Assembly: GCF_963678635.1 (NCBI RefSeq)
Contig: NC_087064.1
Location: forward strand, 57,732,338-57,796,337
Reading direction: 5' to 3'
Length of the DNA stretch: 64,000 bases
Source: Symsagittifera roscoffensis
Taxonomy: Eukaryota > Xenacoelomorpha > Acoela > Convolutidae
Shown here: positions 1 through 13,500 of the stretch, in pieces
Position numbering within the stretch: the first letter of the stretch is position 1
Layout: every line of letters begins with the position of its first letter
Notes under the pieces: model-generated
Told to the model about the DNA's origin: nothing
The model's input: only the letters and a program-made list of their open reading frames with translations
Databases searched by the model: none
Translations under genes and position numbers: made by a program

Positions 1-170
1 GTAATTTCGGATAGGGTACACCGTCTGCTCGTCACGCTATCTTATTTTCGGCCGGATAGATTCGTGCAACTTCTTAGTCTAATACCGATCCTAATCTTAC
101 TCTTATACTATCTAGTCTCAGGTTGTTTAACTAGTCTCTGCTAGGCTCAATAGATCTAGGGTATACTGGT
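1..170 (+). repeat. SINE-like dispersed repeat, copy 1 (cut by window edge)
   Basis: The first ~170 bases match two other places in the window in inverted orientation (31738-31908 and 44559-44720). Shared blocks include CGTCACGCTATCTTATTTTC, a GGCCGGATAGATTCGTGCAAC-like stretch and the end CAATAGATCTAGGGTATACT. The size (~170 bp), dispersed single copies and a GGTTCG-like word suggest a SINE, but no convincing A and B box pair was confirmed. The left end lies outside the window. Confidence 0.55.
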
Positions 171-586
171 TTATTGCGGCTGCTGAAGTGCTCGGGAGAG
201 TCCAACTAAATTCTAAGTTAAATTCAAATCTCTCTGGTGCTGAAGTTACAAGTAACTTCAGCACTTACAAATAAGTGGGTTGTTAGTTAGATGGATCATG
301 ATTGGTTAATATTAAATACTTTACATTGGTAAAACATTTAATTTATCCAATCATAAAATATAGTTTAGATCAGGTTCCAAAAGGACCTAGAGGGTGAAAC
401 ATTCAGTTCTACCAAGAATTTAATTGGCCAGGGCCGCCAGCTTGATGACTATACTGTGTAGTCCGGGGAGAATATCAAAGTCCGAAACACCGATCTAGCA
501 CCGAAAATCTAACGAGTTCTTTTGTGAAAATTTGCCGCAAAGAAAGGACCGCCTCCAAAAAGCAAGGCTCAACCAATGATATCCCA
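171..586. other. Unassigned sequence before repeat copy A
   Basis: No gene is recognised here. The short hairpin-like words CTGAAGT/ACTTCAG occur near 185-265. A lysine-rich reading frame starts near 524 and runs into repeat copy A; its first codon is GTG, so it is not accepted as a gene. Confidence 0.4.
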
Positions 587-946
587 GCGACGATTAACAA
601 GAATAATCCGGTGACGACTAAAAAGGCCCGAACAGTTATTAGAAGCCATCAAAACATATTCTGTGGAAAGTTACGTAATCGACAGTATTCAGATATTGCA
701 AAGAAGAAGGCGAAAAAAGGTGTAACAAGAAATTCCACGCAGGCGAACATCAAAGTATCAAACGAATGGCAAGCGATCAAAAAAAAGCCGTCTAAAAAAG
801 ATTGCACGAACAAAGAGCCCACCAAAGGTCATGGATCAACCAACCAAAAGCACCTTACAACAGACTCTAGCTTCGCTATAATGATTGATGACTCATTTGA
901 TACGGGCAGCCAAGAAGAGGGAGTGAACAGGGGAGCAGATCAATAA
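587..946 (+). pseudogene. Lysine-rich open stretch in repeat copy A, unrecognised
   Basis: About 120 codons stay open and encode a very basic, lysine- and threonine-rich sequence ending VNRGADQ. Copy B (3963 onward) has the same region with an in-frame stop (TTAAAAGG context) and frameshifts, so the reading is not maintained. The only upstream initiator in frame is a GTG at 524, unlikely in an animal gene. It may be part of an element-encoded ORF or simple coincidence. No domain was recognised. Confidence 0.25.
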
Positions 947-3160
947 CGGTACAGAATCAGAAAATTGAGGTTAAAAAACGAGAAACAGAAACAGCGGAAA
1001 CAATGTTGCGACCAGAACGAGTATCGAAGGGAAAACATATTCGTTTCTTTTTGACCTGGGGAACTTTTTTTAGGGTGAGACACTGGCCGCTTCGACAACT
1101 GAAACTGACCAGAGATATTAAAAGGAACAGAAACGTCACGGCCAGGATTAGCAAATTCTAGAACAAAAAAGTGGATGGTGGAGTCATGATCAGCGTCCAA
1201 CTATAATACGGCCCAGGAAACAAGGATAATAATGAGGCGAACTATTCCAGTTGGGACAAAGGGCTACATCAAACCGAGGCAGTTGGGTGAAAAAAAATTA
1301 TCATTTAGAAAAAATGATCGAAGGAAAAGACGAAAAACGAAAACTGTTTTGAAAATTTCAAAATTTAAAACTTGAAACTAAGGCCTGGCGTGCTCCACTA
1401 GCTGGATGAGGCAGCTAAAATTTTTTGGTGTAATCCATGGTCATACTGGAAAAAAATCATGTGGTTGACAATGACAATTCATTTTTTTTGCAGTAATCGT
1501 AATTGTGTTAATATTGCAGTAATTTGGTATTTGTAAACTTATGTAATTGGATATTTTCAATTAAAATCTCCAGGCCAAATTGACAGTCTGTACTCGAAGC
1601 AATTTCTCGCTTCAAATGTGTTCTTTTGGCAATATATCAATGTTACGATTTTAATACTGGTATATTTCTGTGCACCAATTTATATCATCTGAATTATTGC
1701 GTTTTGTTTACTGGTTTTGATCCTTTCCGTCCAGCCAGATAATTCATGCAATCTACACCAAAGGTCCTCAGGTTCCTGTTATAGAAGATCCGGCCGAATG
1801 TGATAAAGATTCGTGCTACATGACTTTGCGCAGAAAAGATAAAAATTAAACACAACCGAAGACAACGATAGCCAAGAACGTTCGTACAAATTTATACAGA
1901 ATTACACCATTTTTCTTCAAACTATTTTTTTGCTTTTGTGCGTGCCGTTGTGAGAGAATTAAAAAAACGCGTATTACCATAATCAATTACCATAATCAAA
2001 AGCCAGTTTTTCTAGTCGAATTGTCCAATTTTACGAACGTTACCTGCTGGCTGCAATTGCTCGATGTTTGACAACGAAAATTCAAACCGGTTTGTCTTGA
2101 CACCGGTTCTTATTTTACAAAATTTACTGTCGTGCGAAGCACGACTAGAAGAACTCTAATCTGATTTATCACACGACCCATTTCGATGATGGTTGTTTGT
2201 GGTTCTGGAATTTGCAAAAAAAAGCAAAAAAAAAAATGAACGAAAAAGAAGCATTGCCGGTTGCGGTGCAAATAGCCAATATCGTTTAATAAAGTTTCAC
2301 ATTTTTTCTGTTGTTTTTTGAAGTAATTTTGTTTCTTGTGCGTGACGTGGTGAGAGAACTATATAAACGCCCAGAAATATTTAAATAAGGCATAATGGAC
2401 AACAGTTGCCTTCAAAAAGTCTATAAATAATTATAGAAAAATTTTTTAAAAAAATTCGTATTGCCATGACGTTGCTAAATAAAGTTTCCAACGCCAGTTT
2501 GTTCGTAAAATTCATTTTTTTAACATTACTAGACTTAGACTTGACGTCAAACCGGTTCTTCGAACCGGTTGATCTCAACATTGGAACATTTTTTCAAAAA
2601 AAATTTTCAGTTCTTCGAATCACGTGTAAAACGTTTTTAAAACGATACCACTCGGCTAATTCCGATGGTTACTTGTGGTACCTGATTCTTCTTGAAAAAC
2701 AGAAGAAAAAGCGAAAAGATTAAGAAAATTTAAAGCAAACTCGTAAGAAAAGTTCTTGCCCTTTTTCTATGGTATTGCCTACCAAATAGTAATTCATGCA
2801 TAATTTTAAAAAGCTTGAGTTTTTAATACCTTTCTTTTTTTGAAGATGAAATTTTCATAGCTTAAATCTTTGCTTTGAATATGTTGTAGGAAACATTGTT
2901 TTTCACCAGAGTTTCTCCCCAAGAATTGATGAAGCGGTTTGATTGATTTTTGAAGTGATCCAACAATTCTCATGGTAATTTTGTAATCAATCCGACCTTA
3001 CTGATAAGAGGAACGTAGACAGAGAGAATTTTTTTGAAACTTTTTAAACTGACTGTGTAATTTTCATTGTTCATTAAAATGGCGTATTTGCTCCAATAAG
3101 CAAAGAACTAGACTTCAAAATAAGATTATAGCAAAATTAAACCAATTCCTTCGAATTTAT
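587..3160. repeat. Large repeat copy A (~2.6 kb)
   Basis: This segment is repeated at 3963-7003 in the same order. It shares a basic lysine-rich open stretch at its start, then CTGGATGAGGCAGCTAAAAT, then tandem ~0.5-kb units carrying words like GATGATGGTTGTTTGTGGTT and TTGCCGGTTGCGGTGCAAAT. It contains a hairpin AACCGGTTC-TTC-GAACCGGTT near 2551-2571. The two copies differ by scattered substitutions and small indels, so the duplication is fairly recent but not new. Copy A has two ~0.5-kb units where copy B has three. The same units resemble the short elements at 30350-30990 and the flanks of the Penelope-like element at 41150-43175. Confidence 0.8.
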
Positions 3161-3962
3161 CGTCGTTAATTTAACAATTGTGTATTATGATTATTTGTTT
3201 GTTTCCTAAGTTGTCTCTTGACATAAGGTTTAGGATGATGGATGCAAAATCTGGATTAGTATTTTTATGCCTTAAACTGTTAGTTCTTACAATTTTTTGT
3301 GGTTAGCTTAACTTGGATCATATATTTGGTTTGGAGAGAAAAGCGTATATCGATTCCGAAGAATGCTTTGTACTTTCTCGTGACTAATTCTAAGCTAAGA
3401 TTGACCTACCTAATCTTACTTAGGGGTTATAGTTTGTGATCAAAGGTTGGAGAATAGTAAATCGATCCACAAGTTCCAGGTATATTTAGAACGCGAGTAG
3501 TTCGTTAGATACTATTTTATGCCTTACTAAGTTTAACTGTTTTAGCCTGGGTCATCTAAGAGAAGGGGGATCAAGTGAAGGATGAGTAACCGAAGTTCTT
3601 CACTGTTTATCTTAATTAGAATGGTTAGTTTGTTGAAAAATTTTTGTTAATTCTGGGTCTTTGATAAGGGTTGGGTAGTGAATCGACGTTTGAGGTCGTT
3701 AGACACTGATTAAATTGGGAGGGGGAGAAGAAAATTGTTCTATTTGATCTAAGGATAGGGTTTGATGATCAGAGATTTAAATATTTAAAAATATGAAAAT
3801 TTAGACTTAGATTAATTTAAAGATCCAAGGAAAGCCTTGATGATCTGTTTTTTAAATGAAATTAGTTTGAGTGAAAGCAAGGATAAACCTTGATATTTTA
3901 AAAATAGAGAGTTTTAGTTTTAATGATTGTTATTTTTTGAAACTTGCTGTTATGTTTTTGCG
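3161..3962. other. Spacer between large repeat copies, no gene seen
   Basis: About 800 bases of AT-rich sequence separate the two large repeat copies. It is broken by stops in all frames. A few short echoes occur (AGCCTTGATGATC and AACCTTGATATTT). No splice-bounded exon or RNA gene is apparent. Confidence 0.5.
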
Positions 3963-6900
3963 GCGACGATTAACAAAAATAATCCGGTGACGACTTAAAA
4001 GGCCCGAACAGTTATTAGAAGCCATCAAAACATATTCTGTGGAAAATAACATAGTCGACAGTATTTAGATATTGCAAAGAAGAAGGCGAAAAAAGGTGTA
4101 ACAAGAAAGTCCACGCAGGCGAACATCAAAGTATCAAACGAATGGCAAGCGATCAAAAAAAACCGTCTAAAAAGATTGCACGAACAAAGAGCCCACCAAA
4201 GGCCATGGATCAACCAACCAAAACCACCTCAACACCAGCGTTACAACAGACTCTAGCTTCGCTATAAAGATTGATGACTCATTTGATACGGGCAGCCAAG
4301 AAGAGGGAGTGAACAGGGGAGCAGATCAATAACGGTACAGAATCAGAAAATTGAGGTTAAAAAACGAGAAACAGAAACAGCGGAAACAATGTTGCGACCA
4401 GAACGAGTATCGAAGGGATAACATATTCGTTTCTTTTTGACCTAGGGAACTTTTTTTAGGGTGAGACACTGGCCGCTTCGACAACTGAAACTGACCAGAG
4501 ATATTAAAAGGAACAGAAACGTCACGGCCAGGATTAGCAAATTCTAGAACAAAAAAGTAGATGGTGGAGTCATGATCAGCGTCCAATTATAATACGGCCC
4601 AGGAAACAAGGATAAGAATGAAACAAACTATTTAAGTTGGGACAAAGGGCTACATCAAACCGAGGCAGTTGGGTGAAAAAAATTATCATTTAGAAAAAAT
4701 GATCGAAGGAAAAGACGAAAAACGAAAACTGTTTTGAAAATTTCAAAACTTAAAACTTGAAACTAAGGCCTGGCGTGCTCCACTAGCTGGATGAGGCAGC
4801 TAAAATTTTTTGGTGTAATCCATGGTCATACTGGAAAAAAATCATGTGGTTGACAATGACAATTCATTTTTTTTGCAGTAATCTAATTGTGTTAATATTG
4901 CAGTAATTTGGTATTTGTAAACTTATGTAATTGGATATTTTCAATTAAAATCTCCAGGCCAAATTGACAGTCTGTACTCGAAGCAATTTCTCGCTTCAAA
5001 CGTGTTCTTTTGGCAATATATCAATGTTACGATTTTAATACTGGTTTATTTCTGTGCACCAATTTATCTCATCTGAATTGCGTTTTGTTTACTGGTTTTG
5101 ATCCTCTCCGTCCAGCCAGATAATTCATGCAATCTACGCCAAAGTTCCACAGGTTCCTGTTGTAGAAGATCCGGCCGAATGTGATAACGATTCGTGCTAC
5201 ATGACTTTGCGGAGAAAAGAAAAAAATTAAACACAACCGAAAACAACGATAGCCAAAAACGTTCGTACAAATTTACTCAGAATTACAACATTTTTCTTCA
5301 AACTATTTTTTTCGCTTTTGTGCGTGCCGTGGTGAGAGAAAATTCGAAGAAAAACTTTATGTAATCAAATTTCATCCAAAAATGAATGAAAAAATTTTAA
5401 AACTTCACATAGATCAAAACACTTTTATAGGCTACTTGGAGTAAAACTCAAAAAATCAAAACCGGTATTTCTCAACAATAAAACAACTTTTTGCAGACAA
5501 TTCGAGTCATAACTGAACGGGCTTCAAGATGGTTTATCGCTCTACATTTTCCAGTGAACATGTGTGGTACTTGGTACCATTTTTGGAACTGAAAAATTGA
5601 ATCGTAAGGATAGCCGGTCGCTATGCAAACAGCCAAGAAATTTCGGAACAAAATCATAAAAATAACAATTTTCTTTGTTATTCTCTTCAAATGATGTGGT
5701 TTAGTGTGCGTGGTGTAAAAAGAAGTTATGTAAATCTATAGGAAATTAGTAAATTGAGCATTTTTGACAACAGCTTTTGACAAAATTCTTCTCTTGTTTG
5801 TGAATTCTTTTTTTAAATTTTGTTCCCGAGAAAGCGCTTAATGAAATTGCCAAAAGCCAGTTTTTCTAATTGAATTGTCCGATTTTACGAATGTTACCTG
5901 CTGGCTGCAATTGCTCGATGTTTGACTATGGATCTTCAAACCGGGTGTTATTTTACAAAATTAAAATTTACTCTCGTGCGAATCACGACTAGAAGAACTC
6001 TAGTCTGATTTATCACGCGACCCATTTCGATGATGGTTGTTTGTGGTTCTGGATTTTGCAAAAAAAAACAGAAAATGAACAAAAAAACAAGCATTGCCGG
6101 TTGTGGTGCAAATAGACAATATCGTTCGCGCACATTCATAAAAAGTTTCACATTTTTTTCTGCGGTTTTCTGAAGTAAATTCTTTTCTTGTGCTCTTGTG
6201 CGTGACGTAGCGAGAGAACTACATGAAAGTCCAAAATTTTTTAAATTAGGCATGATGGACAACAGTTGTCTTCAAAAAGTCTATAAATTAATTTAAAAAA
6301 ATCGTATTGCCATGACGTTGCTAAATTAAGTTTCCAACACCAGTTTGTTCGTAAAATTCATTTTTAAACATTACTGGACTTAAACTTGACGTCAAACCGG
6401 TTCTTCGAACCAGTTGATCTCAACATTGGAACAATTTTTTGAAAAAATTTTTCAGGTCTTCCGAATCACGTGTAAAACGCTTTTAATCCAATATCACTCG
6501 GCTAATTCCGATGGTTACTTGTGGTACCTGATTTTTTCTTGAAAAACAGAAGAAAAAGCGAAAAAGGTTAAGAAAACTTAAAGCACACTCGTAAACAAAG
6601 TTCTTGCTCATTTTCTATGGTACTGCCTACCAAATAGTAATTAATGCATAAGTTTTAAAAGATTGGGTTTTTAATACCTTATCTTTTATTGAAGATGAAA
6701 TTTTCATAGCTTAAATCTTTGCTTTAAATATGTTGTAGGAAACATTGTTTTTCGCCATAGTTTCTCCCCAAGAATTGATAAAGTGGTTGGATTGATTTTT
6801 AAAGTGATCGATCAATTCTCATGGTAATTTTGTAATCAATCCGACCTTAAAGAGGAACTTAGACAGAGAGATTTTTTTTTGAAACTTTTAAACTGACTGT

Positions 6901-7003
6901 GTAATTTTCATTGTCCAATAAAATGGCGTGTTTGTTCCAATAAGCAAAGAACTAGACTTCAAAATAATTTTATAGCAAAATTAAAGCAGTTCCTTAGAAT
7001 TAT
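3963..7003. repeat. Large repeat copy B (~3.0 kb)
   Basis: Second copy of the segment at 587-3160. Colinear landmarks: GCGACGATTAAC at its start, TGGCGTGCTCCACTAGCTGG near 4770, GCATTGCCGGTTGTGGTGCA near 6091 and the ACCGGTTCTTCGAACC word near 6398. Relative to copy A it contains an extra ~0.5 kb (about 5340-5845) that is itself a diverged internal unit with AAGGATAGCCGGTCGCTATG. This shows unit-number change inside the repeat. Both copies carry an 86-codon minus-strand open frame (940-1200 and 4326-4586) that I regard as incidental. Confidence 0.8.
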
Positions 7004-7258
7004 TTCAGACGATTCTAAGAGGGGATTGGAAGAAAGTATTTTTCAAAGGTCAAATCATCGTTTATAATCTCACGTTGGTGACTTATTGATTCAACTATGG
7101 AGACTTCGATCGGGCCATAGGCGTGTCAAAACAAAATTTACCAATCAATCGTGGTATTCATAATTTCTTGTAACTTATTAGGAACCTGGGGTCATCTATA
7201 TTTTAGGCAAACAAAAGGTCAAAACTTGTATTAGCTTATTCCGAGCTATCTCTCAGAA
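7004..7258 (+). promoter_or_regulatory. Upstream region of gene 1
   Basis: Non-repeated sequence directly upstream of gene 1. A TATATTTT word lies about 65 bases before the first ATG, and TATCTCTCAG ends 2 bases before that ATG, looking like a splice acceptor. Neither is proven functional. Confidence 0.25.
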
Positions 7259-7553
7259 ATGTTAGCTTCGTATTATTCTAAATCAGGCATTATGAAACTT
7301 GGAATTTATTTCGTGACTGTTTTTGGAATATTTGGAATAGTTTCATCAATTCCAGACTGCCTAAAATCTAACAAAACTTGCCCCCTGGAAGTGAAACACT
7401 TTTCCCTCGCGCCAGTTTCGTTGACAACTTGGGGAAGATGTAGGGACGAGTGCAATGCACTGGAAAACTGCACTTCGTTCACGTTTTTCGACAACAGGGG
7501 AGTTCCCTTCAAACGATTGTGTTTTCTATTCACGCAGAAATGTCAAGAGTCAG
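7259..7553 (+). CDS. Gene 1 exon 1: signal peptide and first PAN-like module
   Basis: Encodes the signal peptide (VTVFGIFGIVSS core) and the first cysteine module with CRDECNALENCTSFTFF. The donor is CAG|GTAATT with phase 1. Reading past the donor stays open to 7594 only by chance (it becomes FFYIF). The matching exon of gene 2 ends at the same codon and phase, supporting this boundary. Confidence 0.88.
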
Positions 7554-10500
7554 GTAATTCAATCGTTCTAATTTTTTTTTACATTTTTAATTAGAGGTTC
7601 CTATAGGAATAAAATAAGCTAAATTATAGCATGAGTAACACCAACATACGCTCAAAATGAGGTGGGAGCGGTCGCAGAACAAAAATGCGTTTTTTCGTTG
7701 CTGAGTAAAATGCCTTAGAACTTCATTTCGGCCTGTTTTCTAAAAAATTGGCATGCAGCGCAAAATAGTGCTTTGAGATAGAGCTCGGAAAGTAAATTGA
7801 ATAAGTAAATAATCGATCTAAGGCCGCCCGCTGCTCCAGGAAAAACCTTGAAGATAGTTATGAAAAGTTAGGGTTAGGTTTATATGGATGACCATAATAG
7901 AAGAGAGGATTTCGAACATAAAGTAATTAACCTTCACCGAATATTTAATTGTAGACTTGATCACATGCGAAGGATGTTACTCGGGGTACCAATGCAACTA
8001 TTGCAGTGTCGAAGGACTCGCTTTTTCAATGGACGGAAAAAATCTAATCAGAATGCTCGCAGCGACAAACGAAGAAACCTGTCGAGAGCAGTGCTCAAAG
8101 GATAAAAGCTGCGCGTATTATACTATTAATTTTGGTGATAGTAATCTGATGCCAAATACTTGCATTTTAATGTCGGCTTCATCCAGTCCCGAGGTCTGTA
8201 AGTCGTGTCGTACGGGTCCGAAGGCCTGTAACTTTGGCGCAACATGTAAGCCGAATGAAGCTGTTATTTTGAGCTCAACACCCGCTACTTTTCAAAAATT
8301 CGAGACAAACGTGACGATAAAAATTGAGACTATGGGCTGTTCGGCCAAAGCAAACGTACTCGCAATTGGAGGGGGAGGAACTGGGGGCTACAGTTACAAC
8401 GGGTACTATTATGGCGGAGGAGGTAGTGGATTTTTGAAGCACTCGTCTACTTTCATCCCTTTCACAAAGATATTCTCGATTTTCATTGGTCAAGGAGGCA
8501 AGGACATCTATAACGACAAGTAAGATCATACCGATTGATGGTATAGCCTAACTCGTAATTGTTGTAAAAATACAACAAAAAAGGATAGCCGGTTGCTGAG
8601 CCGGTTGCTGAGCCAGTCGAATAGAATGTTCTCACCACGCCTAGTCGCATAGAACGTCTCACCACGCCTGGTCGAATAGAATGTTCCAATCACATTGCGA
8701 AAGTAAAAACTCGACTAACAAACTAGTTTTTGCAAAATTACAAGGTTTTTTCAAAATTAACCTTTTTGCTGTTTTTGCTAGTTTTTGTTCCGACTTTCGA
8801 TACGAAAGTAACGGAATATTTTTTTTGCTCGGGGTGGGTTTTTTTTCTTCAGACAAAATTCGACTTTTTAACTAGCCGTTTATGACAAAAAATTTTATTC
8901 AAAAGTTATTGTTGTCCTGAGCCTAAATTTGAAAAGATATTTCACCTGTGGTCATTTTTTGTGAAGTTATGGGGTTTAAAAATTGCCATTTTGGCCAGTT
9001 TAGGACAATTAACGCGCGATATATTTCGCGCTATTAACGTGTAAACGGAGTTCTTAGAAATGGTTCCAAATTGGTTGAAATTTGAACCTCATTCATTAAA
9101 ACTTAAGCCAATTTCAGTCAGCATTTGTTTTTGGAATCCTTGAAAAAAGGATGCTTATTCAAAGTGACGGCAAAATGTTGATTACCGTAGAATCCATGAC
9201 AGGAATATTCAAGCAAACATCAACTTAATAGTTTTCACGGAATATGTTTCGTAACAAGATTCCATTATGTACTCAAGCTTTTCAAAATATAAGTATTCGT
9301 TGAACCTTCTAAATAATCAATTTAAATAATCAATTTAACTGATTTAAAATTGATTATAATGCATAAAATTTCAGAGCAATTTATTTCATTTTAAATCGAT
9401 TATAATCGATTTTTTTTTTCTAAAATTAGTCTGAAATTTTAAAAACGTTATAAGAAAAAACTAATTTGACCGTTACTTTAGCAAAATACACATTGGATCG
9501 TTCAAAGTAAAACTTGGTTAAATAATTTTGACGCCAAACTTGACCTGAATAAAATAAATACCAAAACATAATCTTGGTTTATTTAATTTGGTTTATTGAC
9601 AATTTTGATTTCGAGAAATCTTTTGATCTGGACTCCATTTTAGTTTCTAGTAGCGCTTTTAGTTGCTCAAACTTTTTTCAGAGTTTGCCAACGCTTTCGC
9701 TAAACTTACGTTGGATCATTCAAAGTGAAATTTTGTAAAACTTTTTGATTGGAAATTGCGATTTTCTTTCTTTTTCTTATTTTCAAACACTTTTTGAAAA
9801 ATACCGAGGAACTTTGTATTCGGAAATCTTAGTTTTGGTTCTTTTTCTTTTTGCTTTCCACATCAAATCATGTATTACAAATAAACATCAAAATGGGTCG
9901 AGTTACTTTTTGAAGACCTTTTAGCCGTAATTTGAACGACAGTTAATAAATTTGGGATATAAGTGAGAAGTTAAGTTTTTATTTTGCAACATGAGATTGG
10001 CAAATGTATGCAGTTATGGAATCCCGAAGACCCTCAAATGTCTTCTAGGATTATAGAAAAAATAAATTCGATCCTTATGAAGGCAGTTGATACATTTTTT
10101 CCAAAGCGTTTACTAGTACAATCAGAAAGACATCCATGGATTGACAATGAAGTAAAAAATGCAGCAGCAAAAAAGCGACGGTTACGACAAGAGATTTTAA
10201 ATATTAAAATAACGGATGCCCGGAATAAGTATAGTTACCAAAATTAAATTGTTAAAAAGCTAATCATCCATAAAAAACGAAAATACTATCAAAATAAACT
10301 AATGCTTGAGTCTAATTGTAAAACGAAAACTTTTTTCGAAACTTTTATGGAAATGAGTGGTAAAGGGAAAAATTCTAAATCTTTAAATCTATCTAAGGGG
10401 ACGCTGAGCATTTTAACGAATACTTTGCTAATATTGGCGCCAGACTTACGCAGAGCAAACCAAACTGCAGGGAAATTAATGTTATACGTCAGCAGCAATC

Positions 10501-13500
10501 GTTGTTTTTGAAAAAAATTGATTTAATTAAAGTCATTGAAGTCATCGAAAGTTTAGAAAATAAATATAGTACAGATTGCTATGATATTAACACTGTTCTC
10601 GTCAAGCATTTAAAAACCATACTAGCAGGCCCTTTGACTGAAATTTTTAATGACTGCCTAAACTCAGGAATCTATTCAAATTGTTTAAAAATTGCAAAAA
10701 TTGTTCCAATTTTCAAGGAGGGAGACATCGATGACCCCTCAGACTATAGACCAATTTCGCTTCTTCCAGTTCTGGGCAAAATTTTTGAGCGTATAATTTT
10801 TAAGCGAGCCAAATCATATGTAGACAAGTTTAATATCATCCGAAACACTCAGTTTGGCTTCAGATCAAATAGAAGCACTGTTGACGCCATCCCTACATTG
10901 TTGGAAGAAGTTTCAACATCGCTATCGAACAAAAAAGTGTTCTGAAATCCACAAACAACAAAGACTATATTGCTTTTGCACATAGATCAGCTTTGCTTGA
11001 AGTAAATGATTGGTTAGACAAGAACAAACTGACACAGAATGTCAAAAAAACCAAGAACATGAGATACTGTCGGAGCACGAAAACTGAAGAACGACCAGTA
11101 AATTATTTTTTAAATGACACCCAAATAGAAGATGTTGAATGTTTTAAATATATTGGAATTCTCCTTGACTGTAAATTGAATTTTCATCAGCATATTGATA
11201 AGGTAAAGAACAAATTTTTGCAATTCTGTGGAGTGTTTTTTCAATTGAGAAAGTTTCTAACTGGACAGCAATTAATATTTGCGTATAAAAGTTACGTGCA
11301 ACCAATCTTCCAATATGGAGTTTAGGTTATGCAAATACCGACAAAACCAAACTGTTAGAACTGGAAGTGAAAATCAGAAGGCTAATCAGAATAATTTTTT
11401 TAAACACAGGATGGATTGAATCACTGAAATAATGCATGATGATAAAATATATACCGTAAGAGAACTTTTTGCTTACGAATTTCTGAAATTAATCGAAAAA
11501 ATTACTCGAAAAGAGTGCCAAGTTGAAACCTTGAGATATTCTATTACTGAACAAGAATTGAACGTGATATTTCAAAGCGAAAAACAAATCAAAAGTTGGC
11601 TATAAACAGAAGTAAACTCAACAGAGGGTCGATTACACCTAAAATTTGAAACATGTTCAACTTCGTAATAAATTTTTTCCCACCTGGGTCAATTTCTTGA
11701 AAAGGGCTTCTCGGTTTCAATTAAATAGTTTTAATCATAAATTTTTGGATAACTACATTCTAGGAAATACGATTTTACTGGGCATGCTTCTTTGAGACTT
11801 TTTATTGATCAATAAGTAGAACTTGTTTCTGTTTATTTCTAAGTTATGGGTAGAAAAGACTACCTGAGAAAACTAAATTAAATTTTTTAAAAGAAAATGG
11901 GTTAAAGGTGCGAATAAAGAGGTTTTACGTTTAAAAAATGGTTACCGGTAGAAAATCCATTGAATTGGATTGAAGAATTTAAGTGTTTTTTTTTGTTCTC
12001 CGCTTAATGAGACACCTGAAAACGGGCCTTGTTGGCTTAATGGTGTTCTCCCGAACGATTCTAATTTGTATTTATAAATTTTTATAGATAACTTTATAAC
12101 TAGATATCGTTTGGAAACAATTTATTTTTATTATTATTATATTAAAACTTTCCTCGGTGTTGAAAAAAATATACCTAATATATTTTTTGATCAGATCTTA
12201 CTATTCCATGTCAACACACATTAAAAACTACACTAACTTGAAAAATTTGCACAGTAACCGGCTATCCTTGTTACTCCGTTATATTTGGTTGTTTTTTATT
12301 TCTACTGCCCCTCTTTTCTTATCTTTTCCCTTTTACGCCCCTCCCCAGTATTCTACCCGTTTCTCGCAATGCACTCCTTCGAGGATTCGACTTGAAAACG
12401 CAATACGCTTTAAAAAACTGGGAAATATGCATTAGAAAATTTTCCAATAGTTATTTGTGTGAATGATATCATTTTGGGCAAAAAAATATACAAATACGAG
12501 AACAATGCATATGAGAACAATCAGGGGCGGATCTAGGATTTTCTCGAGGGGGGGGGGGGGGGGGGGGGCGGATTTTCAAAAAATTTTGACGACCTTTTTT
12601 TTTTTTTTAGGTCGATCAGATTGATTTTCCGAGCTCTCCCAAAGCAGTAAAAAGACCCTGTTTTGGCCAAATTTTCTGCGCCGCAGGCAAATTTTTGAAA
12701 AAAAAGGTCAAAAAAGCCGTTTTTGGGCACTTTTTGGAAAATTTTGACAAAAAAAAACGCGTTTTTTTGGCGCGCGCTCCCCCTCAAAATTAGTATATAT
12801 TGGCGCCGAAGGCGCCTTTAGAAAAATTTTAGGGTCGGTTGGCCAAAAATGGATTTCTTAAAAAGTATCAAAGGGGGGACCCTTTGGGTTGGCAGGGGTT
12901 CGAATCCCTGAGGGAGGGGCGTCCGCCCCCCCCCGCCCCCCCCCCTAAATCCGCCCCTGAGAACAATGCATATATAGAAAAAAATTTGCAATAAATTTAA
13001 CAGTCAATTCATTAAATTCCATTGTAATGGATTTTACATGGATTATGATCAATTGGAGTTTTTCGAAAAAATGGACTACGGATTTAAAAAACATTTCAGG
13101 TTCTAAAGGGCGAATTATAATAAATTATAATGGAACTATTTTCTGGTATGCAATCCCTTGTAAGCTGTTATTTTTCATGGAAATCCAGTGGCACTTTCCT
13201 TTAATTTTGCTCCGAATGTTTTGACCGCAGCTCTGTTGAAGTGGTGAACAATTAGATACCAAAAACGATTAGTTATCATAACTTAAACTAATCTGAAGAT
13301 AAAAGACCATCTTGTACATTAATGTTTCCCGCTGTCATCAAACGTCGAAAAATACATAATTCATTTTATTGAAACTTTCAGCGTATAGTTCCGACGTTTT
13401 TTATCGGTACGTTTTCTCGGCGTTGTTATCCTTAAGAATAATTTTGGTTATTGAAATGAGAGTTTTTGATGTTATTTGTTGTACTACATTCAAAATATCG

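Noticed and set aside
524-586. Start of the lysine-rich frame
   Set aside because: Begins at GTG, not ATG, and the matching copy is broken; not accepted as a gene.
940-1200. 86-codon minus-strand frame repeated at 4326-4586
   Set aside because: Present in both copies only because the large repeat is duplicated; opposite-strand text overlaps another open stretch and has no recognisable domain.
7306-7533. Minus-strand frame opposite gene 1 exon 1
   Set aside because: Shadow of the plus-strand exon, which has a signal peptide and a paralogue.
12533-12787. Minus-strand frame rich in Pro at its end
   Set aside because: Produced by the poly-G run inside the hAT MITE.
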